Positions 45,877 to 56,962 of a DNA stretch of 64,000 nucleotides are shown piece after piece. The translations under genes and the position numbers were made by a program. How positions within the stretch are numbered: the stretch's first letter is position 1; each line of letters starts with the position of its first letter. The stretch spans positions 7,774 through 71,773 of the forward strand of contig JAENRP010000039.1 in the NCBI GenBank assembly GCA_024741835.1. The letters are read 5' to 3'. The stretch is from Diplocarpon mali (Eukaryota; Ascomycota; Leotiomycetes; Helotiales; Drepanopezizaceae). The notes under the pieces are model-generated. The model saw nothing but the letters and a program-made list of their open reading frames with translations, was not told the origin of the DNA and did not search any database.

Positions 45877-47986
45877 ATGGAGATTTCTACCTTTGTCACG
45901 ATGCATCCCATCTTGAGCGCAACCTGCCTCCTCCTCTTGATTCCAATATCGCTTTATCTGTCCGACCTCTACGCCTGGTACTACCTCCCACCTGGACCGT
46001 TCCCTCTACCGTTTGTGGGAAATACTCTCTCCATCCCTCGTGACAAGTTCGTAAGCATACCCGCGTAGTAACCATCTCCCCTCTGTTCAACGCTTCAAGG
46101 TTCTTGTTTCCGACCGTTGCCGTTGACGCTTGAGCCTGTCGAGAGCGAACGTTCACTGACCTCCAAATCATCCAGTGGGTTACCCTCGAGGAATGGTCCA
46201 AGGTCTACGGTCCAATGTGGACGCTATGGCTTGGCAGGAATCCTCAAATCATCATCTCAGACCCAGCTATCGCGGCCGATTTGATGACTCGGAGGGGTAG
46301 CAAGTACAGCTCCAGACCGCGCTCTATCGTTTTTGGCGAGATATTATCGGAGGGGTCTAGTACGGCGGTATGTCGAGTTCTCGGCCTGCTCACGTTCTTT
46401 CCTACCTGTGCTTCACTCCAGCACAATCTTCCTAGCTTATACGTGCCACTCGTTTGGAAAATTTGTACTGACATTTCCGTGCAGTTCATGCCGTATGGAC
46501 ACTCGGTATGTATAGATCCTGCCCTGCTTTGAGAGCTCGGTTTCTGAGGTAGTCTTGGGATCACCCCCTGGATCTGAGATCTCAAGGAGTACCATCAATC
46601 TTGAAATTCAGAACAAAGCATGGCTAATTTGCTTGCAGTGGTCCACTAGCCGCAAGCTCCTACACAACTCCATGAAAACTTCCGTGCTACCAGTCTACAA
46701 ACCCCGCCAGGAAGCAGAGTCTATGACCCTGCTCGCCGGAGTTTTAGCCAACGCGAATTCGTGGAGCCAGGGTATCGACCGGTTTGCAGCTAGCGTTGTA
46801 TTCAGTCTTGCATATGGACGCCGAATAGATAGTCTGGACTCGAAAGTCCTCCAGACGCGGAAGCGGCTGTTTGCTATTGCGAGCAGCTGCTTAGCACCAG
46901 GCGCGTACCTTGTCGAGAGCCTTCCTTTCCTTCTACACCTCCCTGATTTCCTCTCCAAATGGTACGTAAAGATTAGCGACCCTGCCTTAATATCTCGAAA
47001 TCTTCGGTTCAGATAAAGCTAGACAAGCATGGCCTCCGAGACAACGACTACTATGGCGTTACAAGGTGTAGTGCTTACTTTCGCGCAGGAAAGATTACCC
47101 GCGAAGAATGGGCCAGGAAACCGCCGATTTCGACGCAAGCTTACTGGATTCTGTCAAAAAGGACCTGCAAGATGGGTCAAGAGAGGTACCGGCCAGCTTA
47201 ACAAAAAATATGCTTGGCCAACAGGAGAAAGGAGAGGCAGGGACTGAAACATTGAGCAAGAGACAATTTGCCGCGCTCCCTGCTTTTTTGTATGGAGCTG
47301 GCTTTGATACAACAGCATCCACTATACACTCGGCTATCCTCGCACTGCTCGTCCACCCTGACGTCCAACGCGCTGCCCAAGCCGAGATCGACGCCGTGGT
47401 CGGGCGAGACCGAACACCAAAATTCGAAGACCAAGCGAAATTGCCGTACATCGATGCCCTCATCAAGGAAACTTTACGCTGGCGCCCAGCTGCTGTATTC
47501 GGGGTACCGCACACCATGACCGAAGACGATGTCTACAACGGATACCGCTTCAAGAAAGGCACTACCTTCTGGGCCACCGCCTGGGGTATTAACCAGAACG
47601 AAGAATACTTCCCTTCTCCCAGGAAATTCGCACCCGAGCGCTTCCTCGTGCCCTCAGATCCCCGGTACGATTCAAAGATGGCAGTCAAACCGTTCCCGGG
47701 ACCATGGGGACATGCGAGCTTCGGGTGGGGGAGGAGACTTTGTGTGGGAGCAGACCTGGCCGTCAAGAACATGTGGATCGTGCTCGCTAAGTTGATCTGG
47801 GCGTTCGAGATGACGCCCGTTGAGGGAGTCACCTACGACGTGGATGACTATGGTGGCGGTAACGTGCTCAAGCCTGCGCCGTTCTCGTGCAACTTTGTAG
47901 TACGGGGGGGGGAGACGGGTGAGATTATTAGAAGAGAGCTGAAGGACGTCGAGAAGGTCTTGGAAATGTTTCCTGCTTTTGATTGA
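45877..47986 (+). CDS. Cytochrome P450 monooxygenase
   Basis: Membrane-anchored haem-thiolate monooxygenase; the substrate is unknown. Five exons: 45877-46050, 46176-46367, 46485-46505, 46639-46961 and 47089-47986. The four introns are 117-133 nt, giving 1,608 nt or 535 aa. The N-terminal anchor helix (ILSATCLLLLIPISLYL) is followed by the proline hinge LPPGPFPLPFVGN. P450 landmarks are AGFDTTAS on helix I (307-314), KETLRWRP with E364 and R367, PERF (419-422) and the haem loop FGWGRRLCVG with Cys455. Exon 3 is only 21 nt. The intron at 46962-47088 removes a stretch that otherwise looks open in another frame. Joining it gives SKW-KDYPRRMGQET and keeps phase. It resembles OrdA-like fungal P450s. 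No other biosynthetic genes adjoin, so a secondary-metabolite role is not supported. Confidence 0.92.
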
Positions 47987-48778
47987 ATGCTGAGGCGAAG
48001 GATGGTATCTCTGGCTTTGGCTAACATCCTGCGGGAGTGTGTTGCTTTTCATGTGTCAAACGGGATGGTGCTCATGCAGCTATTATGGGCCCTCTTGATA
48101 TTTAATTTGTGCTTGCAAAAAGAGAAATGATCCAGCTGCAGATACACGATCTTATATTTCCATCGGAAACGTTGAGCAGAAACCCCGTAGCTAAGGCGAA
48201 ATCCGCTCGAAACAAAGCCCGCTCAAGCTATTCCTTCGCTGAGTCGGCGGATCATATTCTGCGCAACGCACTCTCAGTCAGCTTGTATATAAGAGATCAC
48301 CACAAGTTACCTCTCCCGAAGCTATATCACTGCGTGATTGACTTGGTGCAGCGACTGGCCAATCAACGCAGGTCATAGCTGCTTTTGCATCTATATCTTT
48401 CTCTGAGCTCATGATAAACGGGATTGACTTTTCAAAGAAAGACAAGAGAAAAGAATACCTAAAGCGTCACTCAGTTACCAAATAGCAAGTGAACATGGAG
48501 AATCTGCCTACAAGAATAACATCTCGGGAGACGACGTTACTAGCGTCAATTGACCTGAGGTTTTTCCATCAATTAGATTGCACTCTTGACAGCCCCTCCG
48601 TGCCCCACTAACACCTCTTCCCTTTGGCGTCAACTTCAGCTTCCACTCCTCAAACTGTATATATCTCCCTCCTTGCAAGACTAACTTTCTTCCATACCGG
48701 CACTTTCCTACACCCTCGGTTCGAGTACATGGATTGACAAGCTTCCTGCCGAGATACAGGCTACAACCCTCCATCAGG
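47987..48778. other. Intergenic between P450 and L-galactonate dehydratase
   Basis: About 0.8 kb with no gene recognised. It contains the P450 3' end and the promoter of the next gene, transcribed the same way. Confidence 0.45.
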
Positions 48779-50249
48779 ATGGCAGAAGTTACCATCACCG
48801 GCTGGGACACTCGTGATGTGCGGTTTCCAACCTCTCTCGATAAGACCGGATCGGATGCCATGAACGCAGCTGGCGACTACTCCGCCGCCTACTGTATTCT
48901 CCAGACCAACTCCTCCTACTCTGGCCACGGCATGGTGAGTTAGTTCTATTTGAGTTTGATATCCCCTCACCCCACTCCAGAAAGGAACCGACCCACTGAT
49001 CCCTCCCAGACCTTCACCATCGGCCGCGGCAATGACATCGTCTGCAAAGCCATTGACGACGTTGCCGACCGCATTAAGGGTCGCACTCTCCCCTCCCTCG
49101 TTGCCAACTGGGGCCAGACATGGCGGTATCTAGTCTCCGACTCACAGTTGCGTTGGATTGGCCCTGAAAAAGGCGTTATCCATCTGGCTCTAGGAGCTGT
49201 AGTTAACGCTATCTGGGATCTCTGGGCCAAGACATTGGAGAAACCGGTATGGAGGGTTGTGGCGGACATGTCGCCGGAGGAATTCGTCAGGTGCATTGAC
49301 TTCAGGTATATTACCGATGCCATTACACCCGAAGAGGCGATTGCAATGTTAAAGTCTGAGGAGGGCGGCAAGGCGAAGAGAATACAGGATGCGTTGGACA
49401 GCAAGGCTGTGCCGGCTTACACGACGAGTGCTGGGTGGTTGGGATACGGAGAGGAGAGGATGAAGGGGCTATTGAAAGAGACGTTGAGTAAGGGATACAG
49501 ACATTTCAAGTTGAAGGTCGGGTCGTCTGTTGAGGCTGATCGGAGGCGGTTGAAAATTGCGAGAGAGGTAATTGGGTATGACAAGGGCAATATCTTGATG
49601 GTGGACGCAAACCAGGTATTCCCGCTCCCTCCGACAAGGAACGCAAGATTAACGATCTCAGATCTGGTCTGTTCCAGAAGCCATCACGTACATGCAACAA
49701 CTCAAAGAATTCAAGCCCTGGTTCATCGAAGAACCTACCTCGCCGGACGACGTCCTCGGTCACAAAGCTATCCGGGACGCTCTACGCCCAGATGGCATCG
49801 GCGTTGCCACGGGCGAGATGTGCCAAAACAGGGTGATCTTTAAGCAACTCCTTGCCGCAGGCGCAATTGATGTCTGTCAAATCGACGCCTGCAGAATGGG
49901 TGGCGTGAACGAAGTCCTTGCCGTCCTCCTCATGGCCAAGAAATACTGTGTACCCATCGTACCTCACTCCGGCGGTGTCGGCTTGCCAGAATACACCCAG
50001 CACTTGAGCACCATCGACTACGTTGTAGTAAGTGGGAAGTTGAGCGTTTTGGAGTATGTCGATCATTTGCATGAGCACTTCAAGAATCCCTCCGTCATCA
50101 AGGATGGCTACTACCAGACTCCCACGGAGCCAGGGTATAGCGTTGAGATGAAGCCTGAAAGCATGGATTTTTTCAGCTTCCCTGGTGGTCCTGCAGGATG
50201 GTGGAAGAGCGATCAGGCGAAGTCTATCCTCGAGGGTATCAAGATATAA
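48779..50249 (+). CDS. lgd1: L-galactonate dehydratase (enolase superfamily)
   Basis: Second step of the fungal D-galacturonate (pectin) pathway: L-galactonate to 2-keto-3-deoxy-L-galactonate. Known as LGD1 in Trichoderma and GaaB in Aspergillus. Exons are 48779-48934, 49010-49615 and 49662-50249, with introns of 75 and 46 nt, giving 1,350 nt or 449 aa, the usual length. The start reads MAEVTITGWDTRDVRFPTSL, and GSDAMNAAGDYSAAYCILQT is typical of this subgroup. Catalytic features are all present: KxK at Lys219/Lys221, metal ligands Asp251 (MVDANQ), Glu277 (FIEEPTSPDD) and Glu306 (ATGEMCQNR), and the Asp329/His356 pair (IDACRMGG, VPHSGG). The known reductase and aldolase partners are not in this window. 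Confidence 0.95.
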
Positions 50250-50279
50250 GCGTGAGTCGAGGGGAGGAGGGGTCGGGAG

Positions 50280-50328
50280 TTTTCATGTTGGGCTTCCGTC
50301 AGAGAGGCAACGAGGGCATTTCATAATA
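50280..50328. repeat. Imperfect 49-bp direct repeat, unit 1
   Basis: TTTTCATGTTGGGCTTCCGT, then CAGAGAGGCAACGAGGGCAT. It aligns with 50476-50524 (TTTTCAAGTTGGACACTCGT, then CAGCAGGGAAACGATGGCAT). Confidence 0.65.
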
Positions 50329-50475
50329 CACTAGACAGCGTTTCTTTGGTGAGAAGGGCTCGATGTGGAGTCTACCGTGCGCAGTGGAACGATGGAATAC
50401 CGTAAATCCGGGAAGTGGGTATCCCGTAAATGTATAATGAGAGGGAAGGAGAGGGATAAAAATGTTGTCGAAGTT

Positions 50476-50524
50476 TTCAAGTTGGACACTCGTCAGCAGG
50501 GAAACGATGGCATCGTGTATAAAT
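50476..50524. repeat. Imperfect 49-bp direct repeat, unit 2
   Basis: The second unit lies 196 bp downstream of the first, with about a quarter of positions changed. Both lie just beyond the lgd1 stop codon. Confidence 0.65.
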
Positions 50525-50772
50525 TTGCCATTATCCCGTAACTAGTGCCCCGGTTTGGGTATGATTAGTGAGAATCAATCATTCAGGCTGACCTGCCATC
50601 CATGATTGAAAGTAGGTCTGGGAATTCTGCCAGGATTCACCGGCCACTCTATACACTTAAATATCCGTACATCGTCGTCGTCTCTCTTGACATATTACCC
50701 TCGAATACACATACATCAATCTTTAAATCGGCGGAACACCCTTCTCAATTAGCCCTCTCGTTTGCGCGCCAC

Positions 50773-52671
50773 TCACCAGTTTTCCCAAACATACGGCGGA
50801 ACAACCGTCCGCATGACGGCCCAATGGCTCAACGCACTCTGCTGCTGCCACTCCCTAAACCGCTCCGTATCGTTTCTCCTCAAGATGCCGCCATCCTCCA
50901 TCCTCTTTTCAAACGCACCATAGTCCACTTCATGCTTCGGCAGTAGATACGCGCGCCGCGCTCTGCTGCCTAGGAAATCCTTTTCGGTCGGTTGCCGAAA
51001 GGCGACAGATGAGGCGGCGTTGGTGCAGAAGATGACCATGTTAATGAAGTCCATACCCTCGGAGGCCAGCTGCTCGGCACTCGGCTCGGCACTCTCGCGG
51101 AAGATGCGGCAGTTGGGAAAGACGCGCAGGATGGTGGAGACTATGATGCGGGCTGAGGGGAGAAGGAGATCGCCGGCGTAGTTCTAGGTTCGAGGGTTAA
51201 GATCGAGGTTCGTGTGTTTGCATGGGGCGAGAGGAGAGGGAGGGGGAGGGGGATACTTACGATGGCGATTACTCCGCCGGGCTTCAGGATGGAGTTCAGA
51301 TCTTGCAGAAACTCGAAGGTGAAGAGATCTACGGGCTCGGCGCCGCCAGTGAAGACATCGTGAACGACGTAGTCGTACTTCTCGTCTGTTTGGGCGGCCG
51401 CATGCGCATAAGACACGGCGTCGGCGATGACTTTCTTGTGGTTCTTGGGGAGGTTGAAGTACCGAGTCGCGAAGTCGTGGACAACCGGGTCGATTTCCAC
51501 GATGGTGGTCTCAATACCGTGGGCCATAAGTGCAGCTGGAGTCGTCCCGATTCCCAGGCCCCTAGGAGGAGGAAAAATTAGTCACGTGCTAATTTTCAAG
51601 ATTGGGAGCAGGGACTGACACGACAAAAGCCTTTGCTTCGGAGTCTGGAATAGGGTTATCGACTTGCACCAGTCTGACTGCCTCAAGCATTACGAAGACT
51701 CCGTAGATGGGCTCAGGCATGGCATTTCTAGCAGGCTGAATGAGCCATTCCCCACCTAAGAGACTGTGGTCACATCTCATGACCCTGTATCCGAGTTGTT
51801 TACTCTCGATTATGGAGACGTATCCAGTGAGGGACTCTTGCCTCTCAAGTAGCGTCCAATTTGCGCTGGCTAGAGTCGAGTTGAGGGCTGATGTCGTGTA
51901 CGAATACGGCACATGGATGTTAAAAAGCGCCGTGTGTAGTACTGCTGGAATAGCAAGCAGTAGAAGCTTTGAAGGCGCAAACAAAGAGTACAGTCCAGCT
52001 AATGCAATCTGCATTCCGAGTCGTGTCTGGATGAAAGATGCCCCGATAACACTTTGAATGCTGTTGCTGGAAACAAACTCCATCGCCTTGAAGAACGAGT
52101 ACGAGAGAATGCCTGGCATGGCATCCGCTAGCCATAGGAGTTGACCTGGGCTCATCTCCAAATCATCCAAGATAGTCGCCGTGCACGAAACGGAGAGGAA
52201 AAGTAAGGGTAAATAGCTGAGAGATTCCGTTATTATCGGTCCATAGACCCCCCCAAGCGTTCCGCTGATTTTGAAAAGGAAGAACTGCATCAGAGGTATG
52301 TATGCAGCGATGAGCGGTAACAGGTGCTGAGGGTTCACCGGTAAGTGCCGCCTCAAGTACAGATTCGAGGACCAGCCCAGAAAACACGCACTCATCACAC
52401 CTTTGGGATGCAAGATGGAAGATGGGATCCCACCATAAACAGGCGACAAGCTGAGCTGTGATACATTCGAGTACACGGCAGCCAGCGAGAGCAAAGATCC
52501 GGCACGAGCCATGACCCAGGCCTGCTCACCGGCCCATTTTGCCCACGTCTCTTCTTTTGCTTTCGCAGCCAGGGATTTAAGCTCCTTCTCGAAATTTTCT
52601 TGAGTGAGCAGCGGCGCGTTCGGTCCTGGTGGTAGTGGCGGTTTTGCTGGCTTGGAAGAGATTCGAGCCAT
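50773..52671 (-). CDS. Polytopic membrane protein with spermidine-synthase-like methyltransferase domain
   Basis: Exons are 52671-51620, 51561-51261 and 51183-50773, with introns of 58 and 77 nt, giving 1,764 nt or 587 aa. After a charged start (to about residue 45), residues ~50-270 hold several hydrophobic helices (WVMARAGSLLSLAAVYSNV, LIAAYIPLMQFFLF, LPLLFLSVSCTAT, LAGLYSLFA, LLLLAIPAVLHTALF). The C-terminal half is a Rossmann methyltransferase fold: GLGIGTTPAALMAHGIETTI from Gly352, VEIDP with Glu373, DYVVHDVFTGGAEP and LKPGGVIAINYAGDL. The layout matches fungal proteins annotated as spermine/spermidine-synthase family, where the substrate is unknown. It is too divergent to call a polyamine synthase. 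It converges on lgd1. Confidence 0.85.
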
Positions 52672-53090
52672 GGTTTTGAGCGTGGAGGAAAGAAGAAGTG
52701 GGAAGCGAGTCGGGACAACGCCACAGTAGCAACGGCAAATCGTGACAAGAAGCAGGTCGATTGACAGTCACTACACCATGAGCGGTGATGCTCTCGGATT
52801 TTAATCTTCTGGAGACGTTGCGATGAATAGAGCCCGCGCCCATGCGTCAAGCCTGAAACGTAAAACAAAACAAGGGTGAGCTTTGGTGGGGTCTCACGTG
52901 GTAATATCGCCAAGCACTTTGGTCCGCCTTTAGGTTACCCCTGAATTCGCTTATGTGGTTATTTTGTAAACAAGCTTAAGCGGACGCCCGTTTCCCGAGT
53001 GGGAGCCCTGACTCCACCTATGACCCCAAGCCTGACCATCATGATTTAGAGAATACGAACCACAAGAAATACGCATTCGTGAAAGAAACT
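52672..53090. promoter_or_regulatory. Promoter side of the methyltransferase gene
   Basis: 0.4 kb upstream of the minus-strand gene. The first ~100 nt are purine- and pyrimidine-asymmetric, as in fungal 5' leaders. I see no specific site. Confidence 0.35.
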
Positions 53091-53097
53091 GATCCTT

Positions 53098-53990
53098 GTG
53101 AGTCGAATAGCAGATGATTCGCTATATTGGATTATTATCGAGGTAAATCTCTTCCCATACACAACCAGGAACGCTGAAATCGTGTCAACAACTTGGAACA
53201 TGTGGCCCGAGAGATATTATAACATGGGACACATATCTTCAAGGAACGTAGATCACGCGATACTTAACGCAAGCTTTCAGCCGGAGCCAAGACCCGGCAA
53301 ACCAACGGTATCAACCTACCCAGCCCAAAGTCCCTCAAGATCAGAATATGCAACCCAAGCAACCAGAGGCAAGACCCAGTATGCCCCAGCCCATCATCAT
53401 GTCTTTGTATGCGCGACGCCTCCCACCATTACCCTGTTCGCTGAGACCAGTCCAACGGCATTGCCTTTAGTCATTTCGCCCCCTTCCAAGCATACAGTCG
53501 CCACTGACCCGTCGATCTTGCAAAACCCTAAGCAAATGGAAGCGGAAATGGAGGCTTGTAAACAACTCGTGCTGATGTCGTCCGAGAAGCGGGTTATTTC
53601 CTCGTTCTGCCGACTTCATGGGAGAAACTCGAAGGCAGAGCCATTGAGATAATCCGGAGCCTGTATGCCAAAGTAAGGCTTCTCCCCTTGTTCTGGGACT
53701 CAATCTAGGTCGCCCCCACATATTAGTGAAGATATTCATTTACATGGTATAGCGTGCTTCAAAGGGAAGGTTGCGCAAGAGAACTTCTACTCCACGGAAT
53801 GGAGCGAGCAGCTGAGTAATGATGAGAGGAAGAAGTTTCGTAGAACCCCTGGCGAAGAGCAGGAATGTATTACATGCGAGCAAGCGAGAACTTGGAATGC
53901 TAGGGAATGAGCAAATCCATTGCTGGAGAATGATGAGGTGAGACCTCGAGATATACCTCTCGGGAAAAGTGGACCTGTGAACGACCACAA
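53098..53990 (+). pseudogene. Remnant of an unknown gene
   Basis: Coding-like plus-strand blocks occur in different frames. One is an open stretch at 53,200-53,652 starting MWPERYYNMGHIS. Another is DVVREAGYFLVLPTSWEKL and EGRAIEIIRSLYAK (53,580-53,672). A third is EDIHLHGIACFKGKVAQENF, YSTEWSEQLSNDERKKFRR and TPGEEQECITCEQARTW (53,730-53,900), ending at a TGA. The second and third cannot be joined in phase through the intron-like GTAAGG...CTAG without a frameshift. The texture is that of a real protein, but I do not recognise it. It may be a decayed host gene or a gene with splicing I could not solve. Confidence 0.35.
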
Positions 53991-55436
53991 AGTACGTAAG
54001 TCAATCGACTGATATATCAAAGGAAGTCTTCAGTCGCAGCCAAACCTATTTCGCAACTTATCGTAATAGCCTCTTTTGGTGAGAAACATGTGATAGCCTC
54101 TGTTCACTACGGGAAGACACGATGCAATGCTTTCAAGAAACTATTTCTGATTTAATGATCTAAATGTGCCCATTAATGGAACATGTGATGATTCATGCGC
54201 AGAAATTTATATTCACAAGACCATACATGGTTTGAGAATGATGCTCTAATTTACTGTCACTAGTTGTAGCTATCAGTCAATCGAACAGAACAAGAGGTTT
54301 CTATAATTCATGCTCTAGATAGTTGTATATCTAAGAAAGCCTCCTCACGTACAGTACTTCTTAAAAGCCAAGTCGAGATTTCTGTTAGCTTTCAAGTATT
54401 CAGCTCCAAGATATTTTGGCCTCGATATGTCGAGGCATCAGACATTCAAAGGCCAATCACTCAAATCACCAGATCGCCACAAGCATAGCCGCCGATCTAC
54501 CCGCAAGTTCATCAAGCCTTCCAGCAGCGCAATAGCTCTAATTCAAAGCAAAGCCGGCACAATTTATAGGAAAGAGGTGCACAAATGTTCATTAAGCACA
54601 ATAACACAGTGTGTTTCTGCTCTGTCCTGAGACTTTGCCAGTTGATGGTTGGAAAACCCCGGATCTAACAAACACAGTGCGACAAAACAATGGTTTCTCA
54701 CTGAACGACTAGAGGCCGCTATAGATGATTACACCAAGCTCTATAGCCCTGACCCCTTCGCTAAGTACACTAGTGGCGCAGCGCCCAAAGGAATGGATTC
54801 CACGGAAATGGGGTTTGAAGCCCGTGACTGGTAAAACTACCCATAATCACTTAGCCACACCTCTGATCCTGGATTTCTCGCTGGAGTCGTCACGTCTATT
54901 GGATTCGGGACAAGTGGTGAGGGTGGCTTCAAGAAGCGATGAACTTGGGTATCGAGGCGTTCTCGCCAACCTTGCTGTTGCCGATTCTTCTCTGAGCGAG
55001 GTTTATCTATAGCTTCAGTTATCATGTAGAGGAAACATGCAATGCTTTACAAAACCATTATTCAATCGGGATCTCGCTCTTCTATTGATTCCCGTGAATA
55101 TGCAGCGCTTCGACTGGCCGTCGCTGTTACTCTCGTCTTTTGCCCTCACCGCCACACATGTGAGTGATGGATCTTTTAAACTCGATGGATGGGACTATGT
55201 ATGTAGTAAATTTTGACCTGTGTAAGTAAACGAATTTGCGGAATTTTTTGATCCCTTCATAAGTGTTCAACAAGCTTGCTTGTAACTATACCCCCCCTTC
55301 TATCACATGAGCAGTGTATACTCAGGGTGTGTCATGCAGCCCGTACTCGTCAGTGCCATATTTTCTTTTGTTTTTCTCGTCGACTAGTACTATCTGCAAG
55401 CAACGAGTAGTCCGCTTTTCACGATAGATAGCTTAC
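53991..55436. other. Gene-poor stretch with minor open frames
   Basis: Plus-strand frames at 54,427-54,630 and 54,649-54,834 (RLEAAIDDYTKLYSPDPFA) could be fragments, but no family is recognised and no splice model joins them. Confidence 0.3.
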
Positions 55437-55910
55437 ATGAGAACAGTACTGCAGGCCACCAAATCGCTTGGAACAGGTGTCCATGAGTCAAACGCTATAA
55501 ACCGTGCTGCTGGGAATCACGCCGTTACGCACAAGCTGTCTATCAGGGAATCTCGCCAGATCCATGAAGCCTCCACCCGAAAAGCACATCCGAAAAGCAC
55601 AAGCAATACGCAACAACCCCAATCCCCCTCCGAACCCCCTCCGCAACGTGATATCCCAAGCCTCCAGACTCGCGACTCCGAATTCCCTCAATCGAACACC
55701 ACCGTCCCAACCTACAAGTTCCAAGCCGCAGCACCGCCCGTAGAACAAGCCGAGACCACAGATGTGAACGCCAGCATCTCCAGCCAACGACTCCTCCTCT
55801 TCTTCTCCCACTCCCCCCCCCCCACCGTCATCGCCATCAGCTACCCCGCCACAAGAGCCGAAGCAGCACAGGAACAGGAACAGGAACAGGAACAGACTCA
55901 GAAGAGATGA
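55437..55910 (+). CDS. Hypothetical low-complexity ORF, doubtful
   Basis: ATG to TGA, 157 codons (MRTVLQATKSLGTGVHESNA...). It is rich in Pro, Ser, Thr and Gln and ends in an EQEQEQ run made by an AGGAAC repeat. Two other frames are open over much of the same stretch, so this may be chance. No family is known to me and no intron is needed. A disordered secreted or regulatory protein cannot be excluded. Confidence 0.2.
   Translation: MRTVLQATKSLGTGVHESNAINRAAGNHAVTHKLSIRESRQIHEASTRKAHPKSTSNTQQPQSPSEPPPQRDIPSLQTRDSEFPQSNTTVPTYKFQAAAPPVEQAETTDVNASISSQRLLLFFSHSPPPTVIAISYPATRAEAAQEQEQEQEQTQKR
55870..55895. repeat. AGGAAC hexamer repeat
   Basis: Four tandem AGGAAC/CAGGAA units. Confidence 0.8.
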
Positions 55911-55959
55911 CTGTGCCTGCACCAACGCGACCCTCTCCGTCTCTCACGCTCCATCTCTC

Positions 55960-56040
55960 GAATCAAATCAGATCAAATCAGATCAAATCACACCTCAAGT
56001 CCCAACTCTCACCTCTCACTTCTCACCTCTCACCTCTCAT
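55960..56040. repeat. ATCAAATCAG and CTCACCTCT tandem repeats
   Basis: Three units of AATCAGATCA are followed by about five units of ACCTCTC. Two adjacent simple repeats with different units. Confidence 0.75.
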
Positions 56041-56962
56041 CCCATCCATCCACGCACCAGTCCAGACCCCAGCCGGAAACGAGGCATCCAGGCATCAAGA
56101 CACGCGACTCTGCTCGCGGGCTCCGTCGCGCTCTACAATAGCATGGAGTAGATAATAATTCACATTCGCTAGATCACGCCATCTCTTCCCTTCTCGTCTC
56201 ATCTCGGCAACGCGCGATTCCCAACCTAGTATGCTCGTACTCGGACTCGGACTTGCCGCAAGCCTCGCCGCAAGCCTAAACACTCCCTCCCATATACTGT
56301 CTCTTTACTTACTTGCTTCACTTTAGTTTGCCGGGCGGGGGTCCAGCCCAAGATGTGATGTGATGTGCCTGGGGAGTGGTGACAATTCTACATTACGGGA
56401 GGTTAGGGCGACTTTCGTTCTGAGCTTTGAGCAGAATACCGCGGGGAATTTTGCTTCGAGGCGTTTCTCGCGATGGGTAATAGATAAAGCTTTTTATTCT
56501 TCTTTCTTTCCCTGAGGGAACTCAAGCAATGCTAGGTTTTTTTACATAACAAGTGTGTGCGAAGCAAAAGCTGAGTTGGCGCTTTATTGCGAGTTTAATT
56601 CAAGGGCAAGAGGTCCATATTTTGTTTCCAACGTCAACTAGAACTCCATCAGTGAGATGGCATGGCTGTCTTTCACACATGCAGATCAGGATGAGAAGAG
56701 GGTAGAAATATATTTCTCTCTCCAAGATATATGGTATTCCATAGCCCACATTCATGGTATCATAAAACCCTCAGGATTGAAACCCCTCTACAGAGTTTTC
56801 TCGGAATCTCAATGCAGAACCGCCTTCTATGTTCATGCCGCTCTAGACCTGGCTCAATGAGAGCGAGAATACACCGCGAGCAAAAGACTCGGATTGCAAT
56901 ACAGCAAGCGCGAAATATTAAATCTCCTTGACCTAGGAGCAAATACTATATGCGGCAGTGAC
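56041..56962. other. Intergenic, no gene seen
   Basis: About 0.9 kb downstream of the minus-strand membrane protein gene. Short open frames only. Confidence 0.4.

Larger units (their letters stand above)
50250..50772. other. Convergent intergenic with a short duplication
   Basis: Holds the 3' ends of lgd1 and the methyltransferase gene. An imperfect ~49-bp direct duplication is visible at 50280-50328 and 50476-50524. Confidence 0.5.

Noticed and set aside
46962..47088. Apparent frameshift or pseudogene in the P450
   Set aside because: A GTACGT...CGCAG intron of 127 nt joins SKW to KDYPRRMG in phase, and the total length is a whole number of codons.
45877..52671. Secondary-metabolite cluster around the P450
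   Set aside because: The neighbours are a galacturonate-pathway enzyme and a membrane methyltransferase. No PKS, NRPS, terpene synthase, transporter or pathway regulator was seen.
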